Part shown: one piece after another, positions 8,176 through 17,419 of the stretch
How the letters are laid out: every line of letters starts with the position of its first letter
Numbering within the stretch: position 1 is the stretch's first letter
Source of the DNA: an uncultured Gammaproteobacteria bacterium
GTDB lineage: Bacteria; Pseudomonadota; Gammaproteobacteria; SZUA-140
Reading direction: 5' to 3'
DNA: 29,180 nucleotides
Assembly (NCBI GenBank): GCA_945787585.1
Contig: CALZIG010000251.1
Coordinates: forward strand, 1 to 29,180
Made by a program: the position numbers and the translations under genes
Notes under the pieces: generated by a model
What the model saw: the letters and a program-made list of their open reading frames with translations, nothing else
What the model was told of the DNA's origin: nothing
Databases searched by the model: none

Positions 8176-8883
8176 TTAAGTACTGTCATGGTGATTGGCC
8201 GTGCGTGTCAGTTGTGCCGCGCTTTGAATAAGCGTTGCACTGCCGCCACGGAATGCGTTGGCTAGTTGGGTCAGTGTTCTGTCGGGCGCTTTCTGGCCGT
8301 TGCGATCAACGAATAGATAGACACCGGAGGTAGGATTGACCCATGTAAAGCGCGCCTTAAGCGAGGGCTTGTCCGCAAAGTGAAATTCGACCCAGCTCCC
8401 TTTGGGCAGGGTTTGTGCCAGTCGAGTATATTGATCTTCGTTGCTGGTGTCGGCATTTTCAGCCGCCGTTGCTGGTTGTTTTACTTCCTGTTGCGCGATG
8501 GCTTTAGCCGCTGTGGCTCGCTGCGGGAGTTGTCCAATGCTTGAGATTACAGCATTGGTATAGAGCGCCGCTATTTGACTGTTAGATTGCAGCTGGACTT
8601 CAGCCTTAATTGACGCAAGGAACTGCTTTTTGAAATCACCCTTAAGTTGTTGACGACTGCTATAGAGTTCCTGTAGTGCGGCAAAGTAGGTGCGCCGTAG
8701 TTCGTGATCATCGGCATTATCTGCCATTTGATAGAGCGTTTCGCCGAGCCCATCCATAATCGACAGGAAGCGTTCTGAAAAACGGTCGGCAGCCTCAAGG
8801 CACTGTTCCTGAAATTCTCTGGACGAGCGCGCCTGGTGTGGCCTGGTGGATGGTTGACTAGCGGTTGAGTGATCTGTTGGCAT
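8176..8883 (-). CDS. Short DUF1631-like protein
   Basis: A 235-residue protein with a low-complexity Ser/Thr/Gln-rich N-terminus. Helical segments with coiled-coil character follow (about residues 25-115). The conserved C-terminal block has PKGSWVEFHFADKPSLKARFTWVNP, YLFVDRNGQKAPDRTL and LANAFRGG. This resembles the C-terminal region of DUF1631 proteins, which are usually several hundred residues longer, so this may be a compact member or an internal-deletion form. No membrane segment or signal peptide is present, so it is likely cytoplasmic. The ATG at 8883 has GGGAA 8 bases upstream. It is divergent from the HDOD gene. Function is unknown. Confidence 0.72.
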   Translation of the reverse strand: MPTDHSTASQPSTRPHQARSSREFQEQCLEAADRFSERFLSIMDGLGETLYQMADNADDHELRRTYFAALQELYSSRQQLKGDFKKQFLASIKAEVQLQSNSQIAALYTNAVISSIGQLPQRATAAKAIAQQEVKQPATAAENADTSNEDQYTRLAQTLPKGSWVEFHFADKPSLKARFTWVNPTSGVYLFVDRNGQKAPDRTLTQLANAFRGGSATLIQSAAQLTRTANHHDST

Positions 8884-9054
8884 ATTGTGTTCCCGGTGTC
8901 GAAAGAGAGCCTGCTGATGTTGTTATTTATAGCACCTCCCCCCCATTTTTTTTGTGACTGCTGGCTCAATAATTTAGTTTGGCGAGCGATACCTTACTTA
9001 TATGCTGATATTTGTGAGCATGATCACAATATGCCTAAAACGTTGGAGAATAGT

Positions 9055-9951
9055 GTGAGCGAACTGAATGTGTTTAAAGATCAAGAAGATGCAGTTCCCG
9101 GAGTGATATCGTCACGATGGATCGGCGAAGTTTCGGGGCTGGCCTCCCCCCCCGACGTCTACATAAAAGTGTTCGATTTGATGGAGTCTCCCACGGCGGC
9201 AGCAGAGGATATGGGGCTGATTATCAGTCAGGATCCCAGCCTCACCGCGCGCTTGCTTAAGATTGTAAATAGCCCGATGTATAGCTTTAGTTCAAGGATT
9301 GATACGGTGTCGCGCGCCGTGACAGTAGTGGGGCTGCGCGAGCTTTATAGTCTGGTCGTGGCCGTTTCGGCAGTGAAGTCATTTTCTGCGATACCCAATG
9401 ACGTTGTTAATATGGATACATTCTGGCGCCATAGTATTTATTGCGGCATCATCTCTCGCCTGCTTGCAAAGCGTTGTCACGTACTCCACACAGAACGACT
9501 TTTTATCGCGGGCCTGTTACACGATATTGGCAGTCTGGTGATCTACAATCGCGCGCCCGACATCGCCAAAAGAATACTGGAAATCGCTGAAGGCGATGAA
9601 GAGAAAGTGTTTAATGCGGAACTGCAAGAGCTTGGATTTAGTCATGCGGAACTGGGTGGCGAATTGTTAAAAGAGTGGACGTTGCCAGAAAGTTTGCAAG
9701 ATGCGGTGGCATTTCATCATCAGCCCGGACGCGCTAAAGGGGGCACGCTGGAAGCGGCGATTGTGCATATTGCGAATGTACTGGCGAATCAGTCGGAACT
9801 TGGTGCCTTTAGTGAAGTCAAAGTATTACCTGCGGAGATTGATGATGCGGCGTGGGCTGCGACTGGCTTGAACCCCGAGACGTTTGATCGTGACGAAATC
9901 ATCGGTGAAGCTGGGATTCAGTTTGTCGAGTCGGCCAGTTTATTCTGGTAG
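9055..9951 (+). CDS. HDOD-domain signalling protein
   Basis: This 298-residue protein has a single HDOD (HD-related output) domain covering most of its length. It begins with the helical entry (ASPPDVYIKVFDLME, then IISQDPSLTARLLKIVNSPMYS, RAVTVVGLREL). His126 (FWRHS), His156-Asp157 (GLLHDIGS) and His221-His222 (FHHQP) are present, so HD-type metal ligands are partly kept. HDOD proteins typically act in stress or c-di-GMP-related signalling and often lack demonstrated hydrolase activity; the role here is open. The GTG at 9055 was chosen because GGAG lies 6 bases upstream; the in-frame ATG at 9031 has no such site. A C8 tract at 9146-9153 lies early in the frame. The C-terminus is complete. 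Confidence 0.88.
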   Translation: MSELNVFKDQEDAVPGVISSRWIGEVSGLASPPDVYIKVFDLMESPTAAAEDMGLIISQDPSLTARLLKIVNSPMYSFSSRIDTVSRAVTVVGLRELYSLVVAVSAVKSFSAIPNDVVNMDTFWRHSIYCGIISRLLAKRCHVLHTERLFIAGLLHDIGSLVIYNRAPDIAKRILEIAEGDEEKVFNAELQELGFSHAELGGELLKEWTLPESLQDAVAFHHQPGRAKGGTLEAAIVHIANVLANQSELGAFSEVKVLPAEIDDAAWAATGLNPETFDRDEIIGEAGIQFVESASLFW

Positions 9952-10104
9952 TGTGTGCGGTTGATGGGGGTGTGGTGGTCGCCGCGTAATAAACGTGAGG
10001 CGCTGCTTTATTTTCCCCGTGTTAAACTGGCGAACTCAAAATAGCGTGCGTTCTGTCTTTAGCAGCGTGATCAATATTGTATTAATGAGTAGAGAGAGGG
10101 ATCT

Positions 10105-10962
10105 GTGAAAGTATCAACGTCGATGTTAATGGCCGTCACACTGCTGGCGCTGATTGCGCCTGTGAATGCGGGCGTGGTGATAGAGAGTGTCAACAAGCAT
10201 CAACAGCATAGCAAGGTAAGTATTGAAGAGACGCGCGCCAGAATCGACAGCGGTTCAGGCGATGATTACCTGCTGATGGATCTGGCCAGCGGTAAGACCT
10301 ACACGGTGAATCACCTCGAAGGGGTGGTGATCGATCTTGAGTCGGCCGTCGTCACCAGTGAGCACATCACCAATGCCGTTAAAGACCGAATGATGCCGAA
10401 GGTTGAGCTGGTGAAGCAAGGTGATGGCCCGATCGTTAATGGTTATGCCACCGTTCACTATCGTGTGATGATCAACGGTTCGATTCACTGTTCCGACGAA
10501 TACCTCTCACCGAAGGCGATTGAAAACGAGACCGTTAAACGTTTTGTCGCAGCGATGGCAAAGGGCTCTGACGGCGCTGATAATATCATCATGGCGTCGC
10601 TGTTTGGTGATGCGCAGATGTGCGAAGCGGCCGCAGACATTATCGATGATGAATACGCGCTGAGAGGCTTGCCGATGCGCTCGGTGGATCCACAGGGAAT
10701 GGTTACCCATGAGATTACCGCCATCACCGCGCCGGTAGCTTTTGCCGTTGAAACAATGACACTGCCGGCGGGTTATGAACTGTTGAGCCGCGCACAGATG
10801 CGTGAGCGACTTAAAGAACGCGCCAAAGCACTTCAGCAGCAGATCGACGCGCTGCCCGAGATCGATATGGAGCAGGTGATGAAACAGCAGCGCGAGATGC
10901 AACAGCGTATGAAAGAGAGCGCTAAAGATTTAAAGCAGGAGTTGAAGACAGGCTTTGAATAA
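10105..10962 (+). CDS. Exported protein of unknown function with C-terminal coiled coil
   Basis: This 285-residue protein starts with a clear Sec signal peptide (MKVSTSMLMAVTLLALIAPVNA, cleavage likely after NA) and so goes to the periplasm or beyond. The following ~80 residues (VVIESVNKHQQ, ARIDSGSGDDYLLMDLASGKTYTVN, GVVIDLES) resemble DUF4412-like beta-rich domains, but the match is weak. Two cysteines (HCSDEY, MCEAA) could form a disulfide. The last ~60 residues are charged and helical (MRERLKERAKALQQQID, MKQQREMQQRMKESAKDLKQEL), a likely coiled coil. The GTG start has GAGGG 4 bases upstream. It converges on purT with a 10-bp gap and no visible terminator. Confidence 0.75.
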   Translation: MKVSTSMLMAVTLLALIAPVNAGVVIESVNKHQQHSKVSIEETRARIDSGSGDDYLLMDLASGKTYTVNHLEGVVIDLESAVVTSEHITNAVKDRMMPKVELVKQGDGPIVNGYATVHYRVMINGSIHCSDEYLSPKAIENETVKRFVAAMAKGSDGADNIIMASLFGDAQMCEAAADIIDDEYALRGLPMRSVDPQGMVTHEITAITAPVAFAVETMTLPAGYELLSRAQMRERLKERAKALQQQIDALPEIDMEQVMKQQREMQQRMKESAKDLKQELKTGFE

Positions 10963-10972
10963 GTTGTCCGCG

Positions 10973-12175
10973 TTATGATTGGAGAGGGGTCACTTCGGTG
11001 GCCGCCGTGGCGGCACGCTTTCGTGCATCGCCGGTGGTGTTGCCATAAGCGAGCGTGACCCCCATGCGGCGTTTTGTAAAGGCTTCCGGTTTGCCAAACA
11101 GTCGTAGATCGGTCTGAGTATCCTGTAGCGCATGATCGATATTGTCAAAAGCGATGCCCTGTTGATCCATCGTGCCGTAGATGACGGCGCTGGCCGCTGC
11201 ACCGACATTCATGTCGACTGAAACCGGTAGACCCAGGATCGCACGCGCATGGAGTTCAAACTCATTTTGATACTGGCTCGTCATTGTCACCATGCCGGTG
11301 TCGTGCGGGCGCGGGCTCACTTCACTAAACCATACGTGATCGCCTTTAACAAATAGCTCAACACCAAAGATACCGCGACCGCCAAGATTGCGAGTGACCG
11401 CAGCCGCAATTTCCTGCGCACGTTGCAGCGCAGCGGGACTCATCTGTTGCGGCTGCCAGCTCTCGACATAATCACCGTTGACCTGTCGATGGCCGATCGG
11501 CGCACAGAAGTGCGTATCGATTTCGCCGTGACGATTGCGTGCCCGCACCGTAAGCAGGGTAATCTCAAAATCGAAGTCGATCATCTCCTCCACGATCACC
11601 CGCCCCCCTTTTATGCGGCCGCCGCTGATCGCATAATCCCACGCCTGTTCAATCGCCTCCGGTTCGTCGATGGTCGATTGTCCCTTGCCCGAAGATGACA
11701 TCACCGGCTTAACAATACAGGGATAGCCAACGCCGCCGTCTATCGCCATGCGTAGTTCATTGAGGCTTTCGGCAAAGGCGTAACGCGAGGTCGGTAGTGC
11801 AAGCTCCTCGGCCGCGAGTCGACGAATCCCTTCGCGGTTCATCGTCAACTGTGTGGCGCGTGCAGTGGGGATTACTTCGGCAATGTTTTCGGCTTCGATC
11901 TCGGCCAGTACATCTGTCGCAATCGCCTCGATCTCCGGTACGATGATGTGAGGGCGCTCTTCTTCAATTAAGGTACGTAGCGCCACTGGGTCAGCCATGT
12001 TAATCACATGGGCGCGGTGTGCTACCTGATGCCCCGGCGCATTCGCATAACGGTCGACCGCAATGGTTTCGACCCCGAGGCGTTGCAGTGCAATGATCAC
12101 CTCTTTGCCAAGCTCGCCACTGCCAAGCAGCATAACGCGTGTTGCGCTGGGGGATAATGGTGTACCGATTTTCAT
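10973..12175 (-). CDS. purT: Formate-dependent phosphoribosylglycinamide formyltransferase
   Basis: PurT is an ATP-grasp enzyme that makes formyl-GAR from GAR, formate and ATP, an alternative to the folate-dependent PurN step of purine synthesis. It has 400 residues. The N-terminal domain shows [15 protein letters not shown] and [16 protein letters not shown], then [11 protein letters not shown] and [16 protein letters not shown]. The central ATP-grasp domain shows [36 protein letters not shown] and [27 protein letters not shown]. All are close to E. coli PurT. The start at 12175 was chosen over 12199 because AGGA lies 8 bases upstream and the N-terminal length then matches. It is divergent from the cyclophilin gene. 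Confidence 0.97.
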   Translation of the reverse strand: MKIGTPLSPSATRVMLLGSGELGKEVIIALQRLGVETIAVDRYANAPGHQVAHRAHVINMADPVALRTLIEEERPHIIVPEIEAIATDVLAEIEAENIAEVIPTARATQLTMNREGIRRLAAEELALPTSRYAFAESLNELRMAIDGGVGYPCIVKPVMSSSGKGQSTIDEPEAIEQAWDYAISGGRIKGGRVIVEEMIDFDFEITLLTVRARNRHGEIDTHFCAPIGHRQVNGDYVESWQPQQMSPAALQRAQEIAAAVTRNLGGRGIFGVELFVKGDHVWFSEVSPRPHDTGMVTMTSQYQNEFELHARAILGLPVSVDMNVGAAASAVIYGTMDQQGIAFDNIDHALQDTQTDLRLFGKPEAFTKRRMGVTLAYGNTTGDARKRAATAATEVTPLQS

Positions 12176-12295
12176 TGATATAATCCTGTTGGCCTGCAAT
12201 GGCTGCGCGGATGATGATAGCGGTTATCCCTGTTAATGAAAACGCTGAGCCGCTACAATGCGCGCAACTTTTTGAAAGATCGCATGGAGGTCGAA

Positions 12296-12811
12296 ATGGT
12301 TATTTTTTCAACATCGTATGGTGATATCACCATTGAACTGTTCCCCAACGAAGCGCCGATTACAGTGGAGAACTTCCTGAAATATGTCGATGATGGCTTT
12401 TTTGATGACACCATTTTTCACCGTGTGATTCCCGGTTTCATGTTACAGGGTGGTGGCTTTACTGCGGACATGGCGCAGAAAGAGACCCGCGAACAGATCA
12501 AAAACGAGGCAGACAACGGCCTGAAAAACGAACGCGGTACCTTATCGATGGCGCGTACTGCGGTTGTCGATAGCGCGACCTCACAGTTTTTTCTTAATCT
12601 GGTGGATAATGATTTTCTCGACAACGGCAGCCGTGATTTCGGTTATGCCGTCTTTGCCAAAGTGGTTGACGGGATGGAAGTCGCGGATGAGATCGCCAAA
12701 GTGCAGACCGGTAATCAGGGTGGCCATCAGAATGTACCTGTTGAACCCGTGATGATAAATTCAGCGCGGCGTGTTGATGCCGCTGAAGTGAGTGGCGATG
12801 AAGGGTGTTAA
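12296..12811 (+). CDS. ppiB: Cyclophilin-type peptidyl-prolyl cis-trans isomerase
   Basis: A cytoplasmic-type cyclophilin of 171 residues (E. coli PpiB 164) that catalyses proline isomerisation in protein folding. It has the expected order of motifs: [21 protein letters not shown], the catalytic-site [40 protein letters not shown] and [17 protein letters not shown]. There is no signal peptide when the ATG at 12296 is used. That start has GGAGG 5 bases upstream, while the upstream in-frame ATG at 12236 would place translation across the probable promoter (TACAAT at 12254-12259). The C-terminal tail after MINSA is about ten residues longer than usual. A terminator follows at 12845. Confidence 0.93.
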   Translation: MVIFSTSYGDITIELFPNEAPITVENFLKYVDDGFFDDTIFHRVIPGFMLQGGGFTADMAQKETREQIKNEADNGLKNERGTLSMARTAVVDSATSQFFLNLVDNDFLDNGSRDFGYAVFAKVVDGMEVADEIAKVQTGNQGGHQNVPVEPVMINSARRVDAAEVSGDEGC

Positions 12812-12844
12812 TCTGGCGATTCGCGAATTAATTTGAACGTGAAG

Positions 12845-12869
12845 AAGGCGCCACTATGGCGTCTTTTTT
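12845..12869 (+). terminator. Rho-independent terminator after ppiB
   Basis: AAGGCGCC and GGCGTCTT form an 8-bp stem with one G-U pair around the loop ACTAT, followed directly by TTTT and A. It lies 33 bp after the ppiB stop and separates it from mnmG, which therefore needs its own promoter. Confidence 0.85.
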
Positions 12870-12910
12870 ATGGGCTGACATGGTTGGCGTGGTATTTTCA
12901 GGAGATTCCC

Positions 12911-12939
12911 TTGGTTGCCCTCCCTTTCTCGCGTAAAAT
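12911..12939 (+). promoter_or_regulatory. Candidate sigma-70 promoter for mnmG-rsmG
   Basis: TTGGTT (12911-12916) and TAAAAT (12934-12939) are separated by 17 bp, close to the -35/-10 consensus. They lie 50 bp upstream of the mnmG start and downstream of the ppiB terminator. Just after the -10, CCCTG and CAGGG (around 12952-12964) could form a small hairpin in the leader. The assignment rests on sequence pattern only. Confidence 0.5.
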
Positions 12940-12989
12940 ACCCGGTTCCCCTGAAATTCCAGGGTGAGTGGCGGTCAGTGAGTAAATAG

Positions 12990-14885
12990 ATGTTTTATCA
13001 AGATCAATTCGATGTGATTGTGGTGGGTGGCGGACATGCCGGTACCGAGGCCGCGCTGGCGGCTGCGCGCGCGGGTGTGAAGACGCTGCTGCTGACCCAC
13101 AACATCGATACCCTGGGGCAGATGAGCTGTAACCCGGCGATTGGCGGCATTGGTAAGGGGCACCTGGTCAAAGAGGTCGATGCCCTGGGTGGGTTGATGG
13201 CGCGCGCTGCTGACAAAGCGGGCATCCAGTTTCGTACCCTCAATGCGCGTAAAGGTCCCGCCGTGCGTGCCACACGGGCACAGGCGGATCGTGTTTTGTA
13301 TCGTCAGGCAGTGCGTCCGGCGCTGGAAAATCAACCCAATCTGACGCTGTTTCAGCAGTCGGTTGATGATCTTATCGTCGAAAATGGCCGTGTCGTGGGT
13401 GTGGTGACGCAGATGGGGTTGCAGTTCCGTGCCCGCGCGGTGGTGCTGACGGTCGGCACCTTTCTCGGCGGGCTGATCCATGTCGGTATGTCCAATTATC
13501 AGGGGGGCCGCGCGGGCGACCCGCCATCGAATGCGTTGTCGCGCCGCCTGCGTGAGCTGCCGTTTACTGTCGATCGGCTGAAAACAGGGACGCCCCCGCG
13601 CATCGATGGCCGCACCATCGACTATTCACAGCTGACCGAACAGCCGGGCGACACACCGCTGCCGGTTTTTTCATACATGGGGCGTATCGAGGATCACCCG
13701 CGTCAGATCTCGTGCCACATCACCCATACCAACGAAAAGACCCACGACATCATTCGCAGCGGACTCGATCGCTCACCGATGTATTCCGGTGTGATAGAGG
13801 GCGTTGGCCCGCGCTACTGCCCATCGATTGAAGATAAGATTGTGCGCTTTGCCGATAAAAGCTCACATCAGATCTTTGTTGAGCCGGAGGGGTTGACGAC
13901 TCACGAGGTCTACCCGAACGGCATCTCAACGAGTCTCCCCTATGATGTGCAGGTAGCGCTGGTGCGCTCAATGAAGGGGTTTGAGAACGCCCACATCACC
14001 CGTCCCGGCTACGCGATTGAATACGACTACTTTGACCCGCGCGGGCTTAAACCTTCACTCGAGACCAAACATATGGCCGGGCTTTTCTTTGCCGGCCAGA
14101 TCAACGGTACCACCGGTTACGAAGAGGCGGCGGCGCAGGGGCTGCTGGCGGGGCTGAACGCAGCACTGCTGGTGCAGGAAAAGGCGCCGTGGTGCCCGCG
14201 TCGCGATGAGGCCTACCTCGGCGTGCTGGTGGATGACCTGATCACACGCGGCACGCTTGAACCGTATCGCATGTTCACCAGCCGTGCCGAATATCGATTG
14301 TTGCTGCGCGAAGATAATGCAGATCTGCGCCTGACGGAACAGGGGCGCAAACTCGGCCTTGTCGATGACGAGCGCTGGGCGGCGTTTGAGGCAAAGCGCG
14401 AGGCGATCGAGCAAGAGCAGCAGCGGCTGCGTGAGACCTGGGTGCGCCCGGGGCAGCTGGGGGAGGCAGAGTCGCAAGCCGTGCTCGGTGGGCCGCTGAC
14501 AAAAGAGCAGCGCTTGATCGATCTGTTGCGGCGCCCGGAGGCGAGTTACCGTTCCGTGATGACGCTTTCCTGCGCAAATGCCGTGGATATTGATCCGATT
14601 GTCGCTGAGCAGGTCGAAGTGCAGGCGAAGTACGCCGGTTATATCGAGCGTCAGCAAGAGGAGATCAAGCGCCATCTGCGCCATGAAACGACAGCGCTAC
14701 CCGAAGATATGCAATATGAGCAGGTCAGCGGCCTATCGATAGAAGTGCAGCAGAAGTTGACGGCGCAGCGTCCGACGACGATTGGTCAGGCCGGGCGTGT
14801 ACCGGGCGTGACCCCCGCGGCGATTTCGCTGCTGCTGGTGCATCTGAAAAAACGTGCTGTAGTTGCCGTGCAGAAGACTGCCTGA
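12990..14885 (+). CDS. mnmG: tRNA uridine-5-carboxymethylaminomethyl modification enzyme MnmG (GidA)
   Basis: This FAD-dependent enzyme works with MnmE to add the (carboxymethyl)aminomethyl group to U34 of certain tRNAs. It has 631 residues (E. coli 629) and nearly collinear similarity throughout. It has the Rossmann FAD loop [17 protein letters not shown] (from residue 13), then [74 protein letters not shown] and [16 protein letters not shown]. The C-terminal MnmE/tRNA-binding domain has [17 protein letters not shown]. The ATG at 12990 gives the family start [15 protein letters not shown]; its Shine-Dalgarno is weak. The stop overlaps the rsmG ATG by one base. mnmE is not next to it here. 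Confidence 0.98.
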   Translation: MFYQDQFDVIVVGGGHAGTEAALAAARAGVKTLLLTHNIDTLGQMSCNPAIGGIGKGHLVKEVDALGGLMARAADKAGIQFRTLNARKGPAVRATRAQADRVLYRQAVRPALENQPNLTLFQQSVDDLIVENGRVVGVVTQMGLQFRARAVVLTVGTFLGGLIHVGMSNYQGGRAGDPPSNALSRRLRELPFTVDRLKTGTPPRIDGRTIDYSQLTEQPGDTPLPVFSYMGRIEDHPRQISCHITHTNEKTHDIIRSGLDRSPMYSGVIEGVGPRYCPSIEDKIVRFADKSSHQIFVEPEGLTTHEVYPNGISTSLPYDVQVALVRSMKGFENAHITRPGYAIEYDYFDPRGLKPSLETKHMAGLFFAGQINGTTGYEEAAAQGLLAGLNAALLVQEKAPWCPRRDEAYLGVLVDDLITRGTLEPYRMFTSRAEYRLLLREDNADLRLTEQGRKLGLVDDERWAAFEAKREAIEQEQQRLRETWVRPGQLGEAESQAVLGGPLTKEQRLIDLLRRPEASYRSVMTLSCANAVDIDPIVAEQVEVQAKYAGYIERQQEEIKRHLRHETTALPEDMQYEQVSGLSIEVQQKLTAQRPTTIGQAGRVPGVTPAAISLLLVHLKKRAVVAVQKTA

Positions 14886-15550
14886 TGAGAGCTAACAGCG
14901 CGGCGGGCGGCACATTGCAGCTTGAGCAGGCCGATTTATTGCGGCGCGGCATCGATGAGATGGGACTCATTGTGGCGGATGAGCAGCAGCAAAAAATGCT
15001 CGATTATTTGGGTCTGCTTGAAAAATGGAATAAGGCCTATAACCTGACGGCGGTGCGCGATCCGCTACAGATGGTGACGCGTCATCTGCTCGACAGCCTG
15101 ACTGTGGTACCGTACATTAACGGTGCGCGAATACTCGATGTGGGGGCTGGGGCAGGGCTGCCGGGGATACCACTGGCGATCCTCTTTCCTGAAGTTCAGT
15201 TTGTGCTGCTGGATAGCAGTAGTAAAAAGACCCGTTTTATCACGCAGGCAGTCGCCGCATTGGCAATCGATAATGTCACGGTGCACAATGGTCGGGTCGA
15301 GGCGTATCGAGCGGATAGTTTATTTGACCAGATTGTATCGCGCGCCTTTGCTGAGATTTCATTAATGGTGTCACTCAGCGCACATCTACTCAGTCCAGAC
15401 GGGGAGTGGCTGGCGATGAAGGGACACTATCCAGTCGCAGAATTAGCCGCGCTGGAAGCGACGTGTGAGCGCTTTGAAGTGACAAAAGTGGTGGTGCCGG
15501 GCATGGATGCGGCGCGTCATATTGTGCAGTTGAAGCCGAAGAGTGTTTAA
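14885..15550 (+). CDS. rsmG: 16S rRNA (guanine527-N7)-methyltransferase
   Basis: RsmG (GidB) methylates N7 of G527 in 16S rRNA using S-adenosylmethionine; loss of it in other bacteria gives low-level streptomycin resistance. The 221-residue protein has LGLLEKWNKAYNLTAVRDPLQMVTRHLLDSL, the SAM motif ILDVGAGAGLPGIPLAI, FVLLDSSSKKTRFI and IVSRAFAEI, all typical of the family. It is about 14 residues longer than E. coli RsmG, mostly at the N-terminus (a Gly/Ala-rich start). TGATG coupling to mnmG supports the ATG at 14885; a later start cannot be excluded. parA follows after 37 bp. Confidence 0.96.
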   Translation: MRANSAAGGTLQLEQADLLRRGIDEMGLIVADEQQQKMLDYLGLLEKWNKAYNLTAVRDPLQMVTRHLLDSLTVVPYINGARILDVGAGAGLPGIPLAILFPEVQFVLLDSSSKKTRFITQAVAALAIDNVTVHNGRVEAYRADSLFDQIVSRAFAEISLMVSLSAHLLSPDGEWLAMKGHYPVAELAALEATCERFEVTKVVVPGMDAARHIVQLKPKSV

Positions 15551-15587
15551 GCAATTCCCTGTGTGACGAGCTGAATTTAGGAAAAAG

Positions 15588-16373
15588 ATGATGAGCAGGA
15601 TTATTGCAATCACCAATCAGAAAGGCGGCGTGGGCAAGACCACCACGAGCGTCAACCTTGCCGCTTCGCTGGTGGCGACCAAGCGCCGCGTATTGCTGAT
15701 TGACCTCGACCCGCAGGGGAATGCAACGATGGGCAGTGGCGTCGATAAAAATTCGCTCGAGCGTACCTGCTGCGATGTGTTGCTGGGTGAGGCGACGGCG
15801 AGTGAGGTGATGATCCATCAGGAACACATTGGCTATGCGCTGCTGCCGTCCAACGCGGACCTGACAGCGGCGGAAGTCGAATTGATTAATATTGACGGCC
15901 GTGAGCGCTGTCTTGCCACGGCGTTACGCCCGGTACAGGAGCAGTTTGACTATATCCTGATCGATTGTCCGCCTACATTGAATATGCTGACGGTCAATGC
16001 GCTGGTCGCCGCCGAAGGGGTGATCATCCCGATGCAGTGTGAATATTACGCACTCGAGGGGCTGACGGCGCTGGTGGAGACGATTGAGCAGGTGCGCTTA
16101 ACTGCGAACCCAAGGTTGGCGATTGAAGGATTGCTGCGGACGATGTTTGACCCGCGCAACAATCTCTCAAACGAGGTCTCCGCGCAGTTAATCAGTCATT
16201 TTGGCGACAAGGTTTATCGCACGGTGATACCGCGCAATGTGCGACTTGCCGAGGCGCCGAGCCACGGCCTGCCTGCCATTCAGTACGATAGAGCCTCGCG
16301 CGGCGCGCTGGCCTATCTGGCGCTGGCCGGTGAAATCTTACGGCGTGAGACCAAAGCGGCAGAGGTGGCGTGA
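15588..16373 (+). CDS. parA: Chromosome-partitioning ATPase ParA (Soj)
   Basis: A Walker-type ATPase that binds the nucleoid and moves ParB-parS complexes, so segregating chromosomes. It has 261 residues. The deviant Walker A motif KGGVGKTTTSVNLAASL includes both signature lysines (Lys12 and Lys17). LLIDLDPQGNATMG, YILIDCPPTLNMLTVNAL and IPMQCEYYALEGL follow, the last carrying the chromosomal ParA pattern. There is no N-terminal HTH extension, which indicates a chromosomal (type Ib/Soj-like) protein and not a plasmid P1-type ParA. AGGA lies 7 bases upstream of the ATG at 15588; the ATG at 15591 is an alternative. It is followed by parB after a gap with a tandem repeat. Confidence 0.96.
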   Translation: MMSRIIAITNQKGGVGKTTTSVNLAASLVATKRRVLLIDLDPQGNATMGSGVDKNSLERTCCDVLLGEATASEVMIHQEHIGYALLPSNADLTAAEVELINIDGRERCLATALRPVQEQFDYILIDCPPTLNMLTVNALVAAEGVIIPMQCEYYALEGLTALVETIEQVRLTANPRLAIEGLLRTMFDPRNNLSNEVSAQLISHFGDKVYRTVIPRNVRLAEAPSHGLPAIQYDRASRGALAYLALAGEILRRETKAAEVA

Positions 16374-16378
16374 CGCAC

Positions 16379-16408
16379 GTCGCCAGCCACATAGTCGCCA
16401 GCGACATA
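16379..16408 (+). repeat. Two 15-bp tandem repeats between parA and parB
   Basis: GTCGCCAGCCACATA and GTCGCCAGCGACATA are adjacent and differ at one base. They start 5 bp after the parA stop and are followed by a very AT-rich stretch (16409-16440) that could hold a parB promoter. Neither copy resembles the parS consensus. Confidence 0.7.
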
Positions 16409-16449
16409 AAATAATAATTTTAAATATAACGATTTTTAGAGAGTAATTG

Positions 16450-17325
16450 ATGGCGACGAAGAAACGCGGATTGGGGCGAGGGCTGGACGCACTGCTGGGC
16501 GGCGCTGCCTCGGTACCCATCACAACCGAGGCGGCAGCCAGAACCTCAGACCTGCGGCACTTGCCGGTGGATGTGATGCAGCGCGGTAAGTATCAGCCGC
16601 GCACCGACATGCGCACCGATTCGCTGGATGAGCTGGCGGCCTCGATTCGCGCACAGGGGGTGGTGCAGCCGATTGTGGTGCGCCCGGTCGCTGAAAATCG
16701 CTACGAGATCATTGCGGGTGAACGTCGCTGGCGCGCGGCGCAGATTGCCGGCCTGCACGAGGTGCCGGTGGTGGTACGCGATGTGCCGGATCAGACCGCG
16801 ATGGCGATGGCGCTGATCGAAAATATTCAGCGTGAAGATCTGAACCCGATGGAGGAAGCGACCGCGCTGCAGCGATTGATCCTTGAGTTTGAGTTGACCC
16901 ATCAGGAGGCCGCCGAGGCCGTAGGGCGCTCACGCGTCGCCGTTTCCAACCTGCTGCGCCTGTTTGACCTCAATGATGTGGTGAAGCGGATGCTCGAGAC
17001 AGGTGATCTGGGGATGGGGCATGCGCGCGCATTGCTGGGTTTGCAGGGGGATGCGCAAATCGAGGCGGCACGGCGGGTGGTGAAAAAGGGAATGTCGGTG
17101 CGTGAAACCGAGCAGTTGGTGCGTCATGCGCTGTCACCGTCGGCCAAACGCCCGTCATCGAAACGCATTGAAGATGATCCCGATGTCCGCCGTTTACAGG
17201 AAGATTTGTCAGAGCGTCTGGGTGCGCAGGTTAATTTTCAGCACTCCGCCAAGGGAAAAGGCAAGCTCATGATTCAGTACAATAGTCTTGATGAGCTGGA
17301 AGGTATTCTGGAGCATATCAAGTAA
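16450..17325 (+). CDS. parB: Chromosome-partitioning protein ParB (Spo0J)
   Basis: ParB binds parS sites near the origin, spreads as a CTP-dependent clamp, and is moved by ParA. It has 291 residues. The basic N-terminus KKRGLGRGLDALLGG is the ParA-stimulating tail. The CTP-binding/ParB-N domain has VDVMQRGKYQPRTDM, LAASIRAQGVVQPIVVRP and the key arginine motif GERRWRAAQIAGL, then ALIENIQREDLNPMEEA. The central HTH domain has TQEAAEAVGRSRVAVSNLLRL-like helices (seen as HQEAAEAVGRSRVAVSNLL). The C-terminal dimerisation domain includes LQEDLSERLGAQVNF. The ATG at 16450 was chosen over the TTG just before it, giving the standard MATKKRGLGRG start. No parS (TGTTTCACGTGAAACA) was seen in the window. 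Confidence 0.96.
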   Translation: MATKKRGLGRGLDALLGGAASVPITTEAAARTSDLRHLPVDVMQRGKYQPRTDMRTDSLDELAASIRAQGVVQPIVVRPVAENRYEIIAGERRWRAAQIAGLHEVPVVVRDVPDQTAMAMALIENIQREDLNPMEEATALQRLILEFELTHQEAAEAVGRSRVAVSNLLRLFDLNDVVKRMLETGDLGMGHARALLGLQGDAQIEAARRVVKKGMSVRETEQLVRHALSPSAKRPSSKRIEDDPDVRRLQEDLSERLGAQVNFQHSAKGKGKLMIQYNSLDELEGILEHIK

Positions 17326-17419
17326 GGTTTGTTTTAGTCTGGTCTAACCCCCTGATATTTTATGTTTTTATGGTTTCTGTTGAATGGCAGGTCATCCTGT
17401 TAACTGGTTTTTTTAAGGC

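Noticed and set aside
12812..12989. Replication origin next to mnmG
   Set aside because: The gap is short, holds a terminator and a promoter-like pair, and shows no DnaA-box cluster or AT-rich unwinding region.
14055..14684. 209-codon ORF antisense to mnmG
   Set aside because: It is contained in highly conserved mnmG sequence; its composition is that of a reverse-frame shadow.
15551..17419. parS site near parAB
   Set aside because: I looked for TGTTTCACGTGAAACA-like palindromes here and in the rest of the window and found none; sites may lie outside the window.
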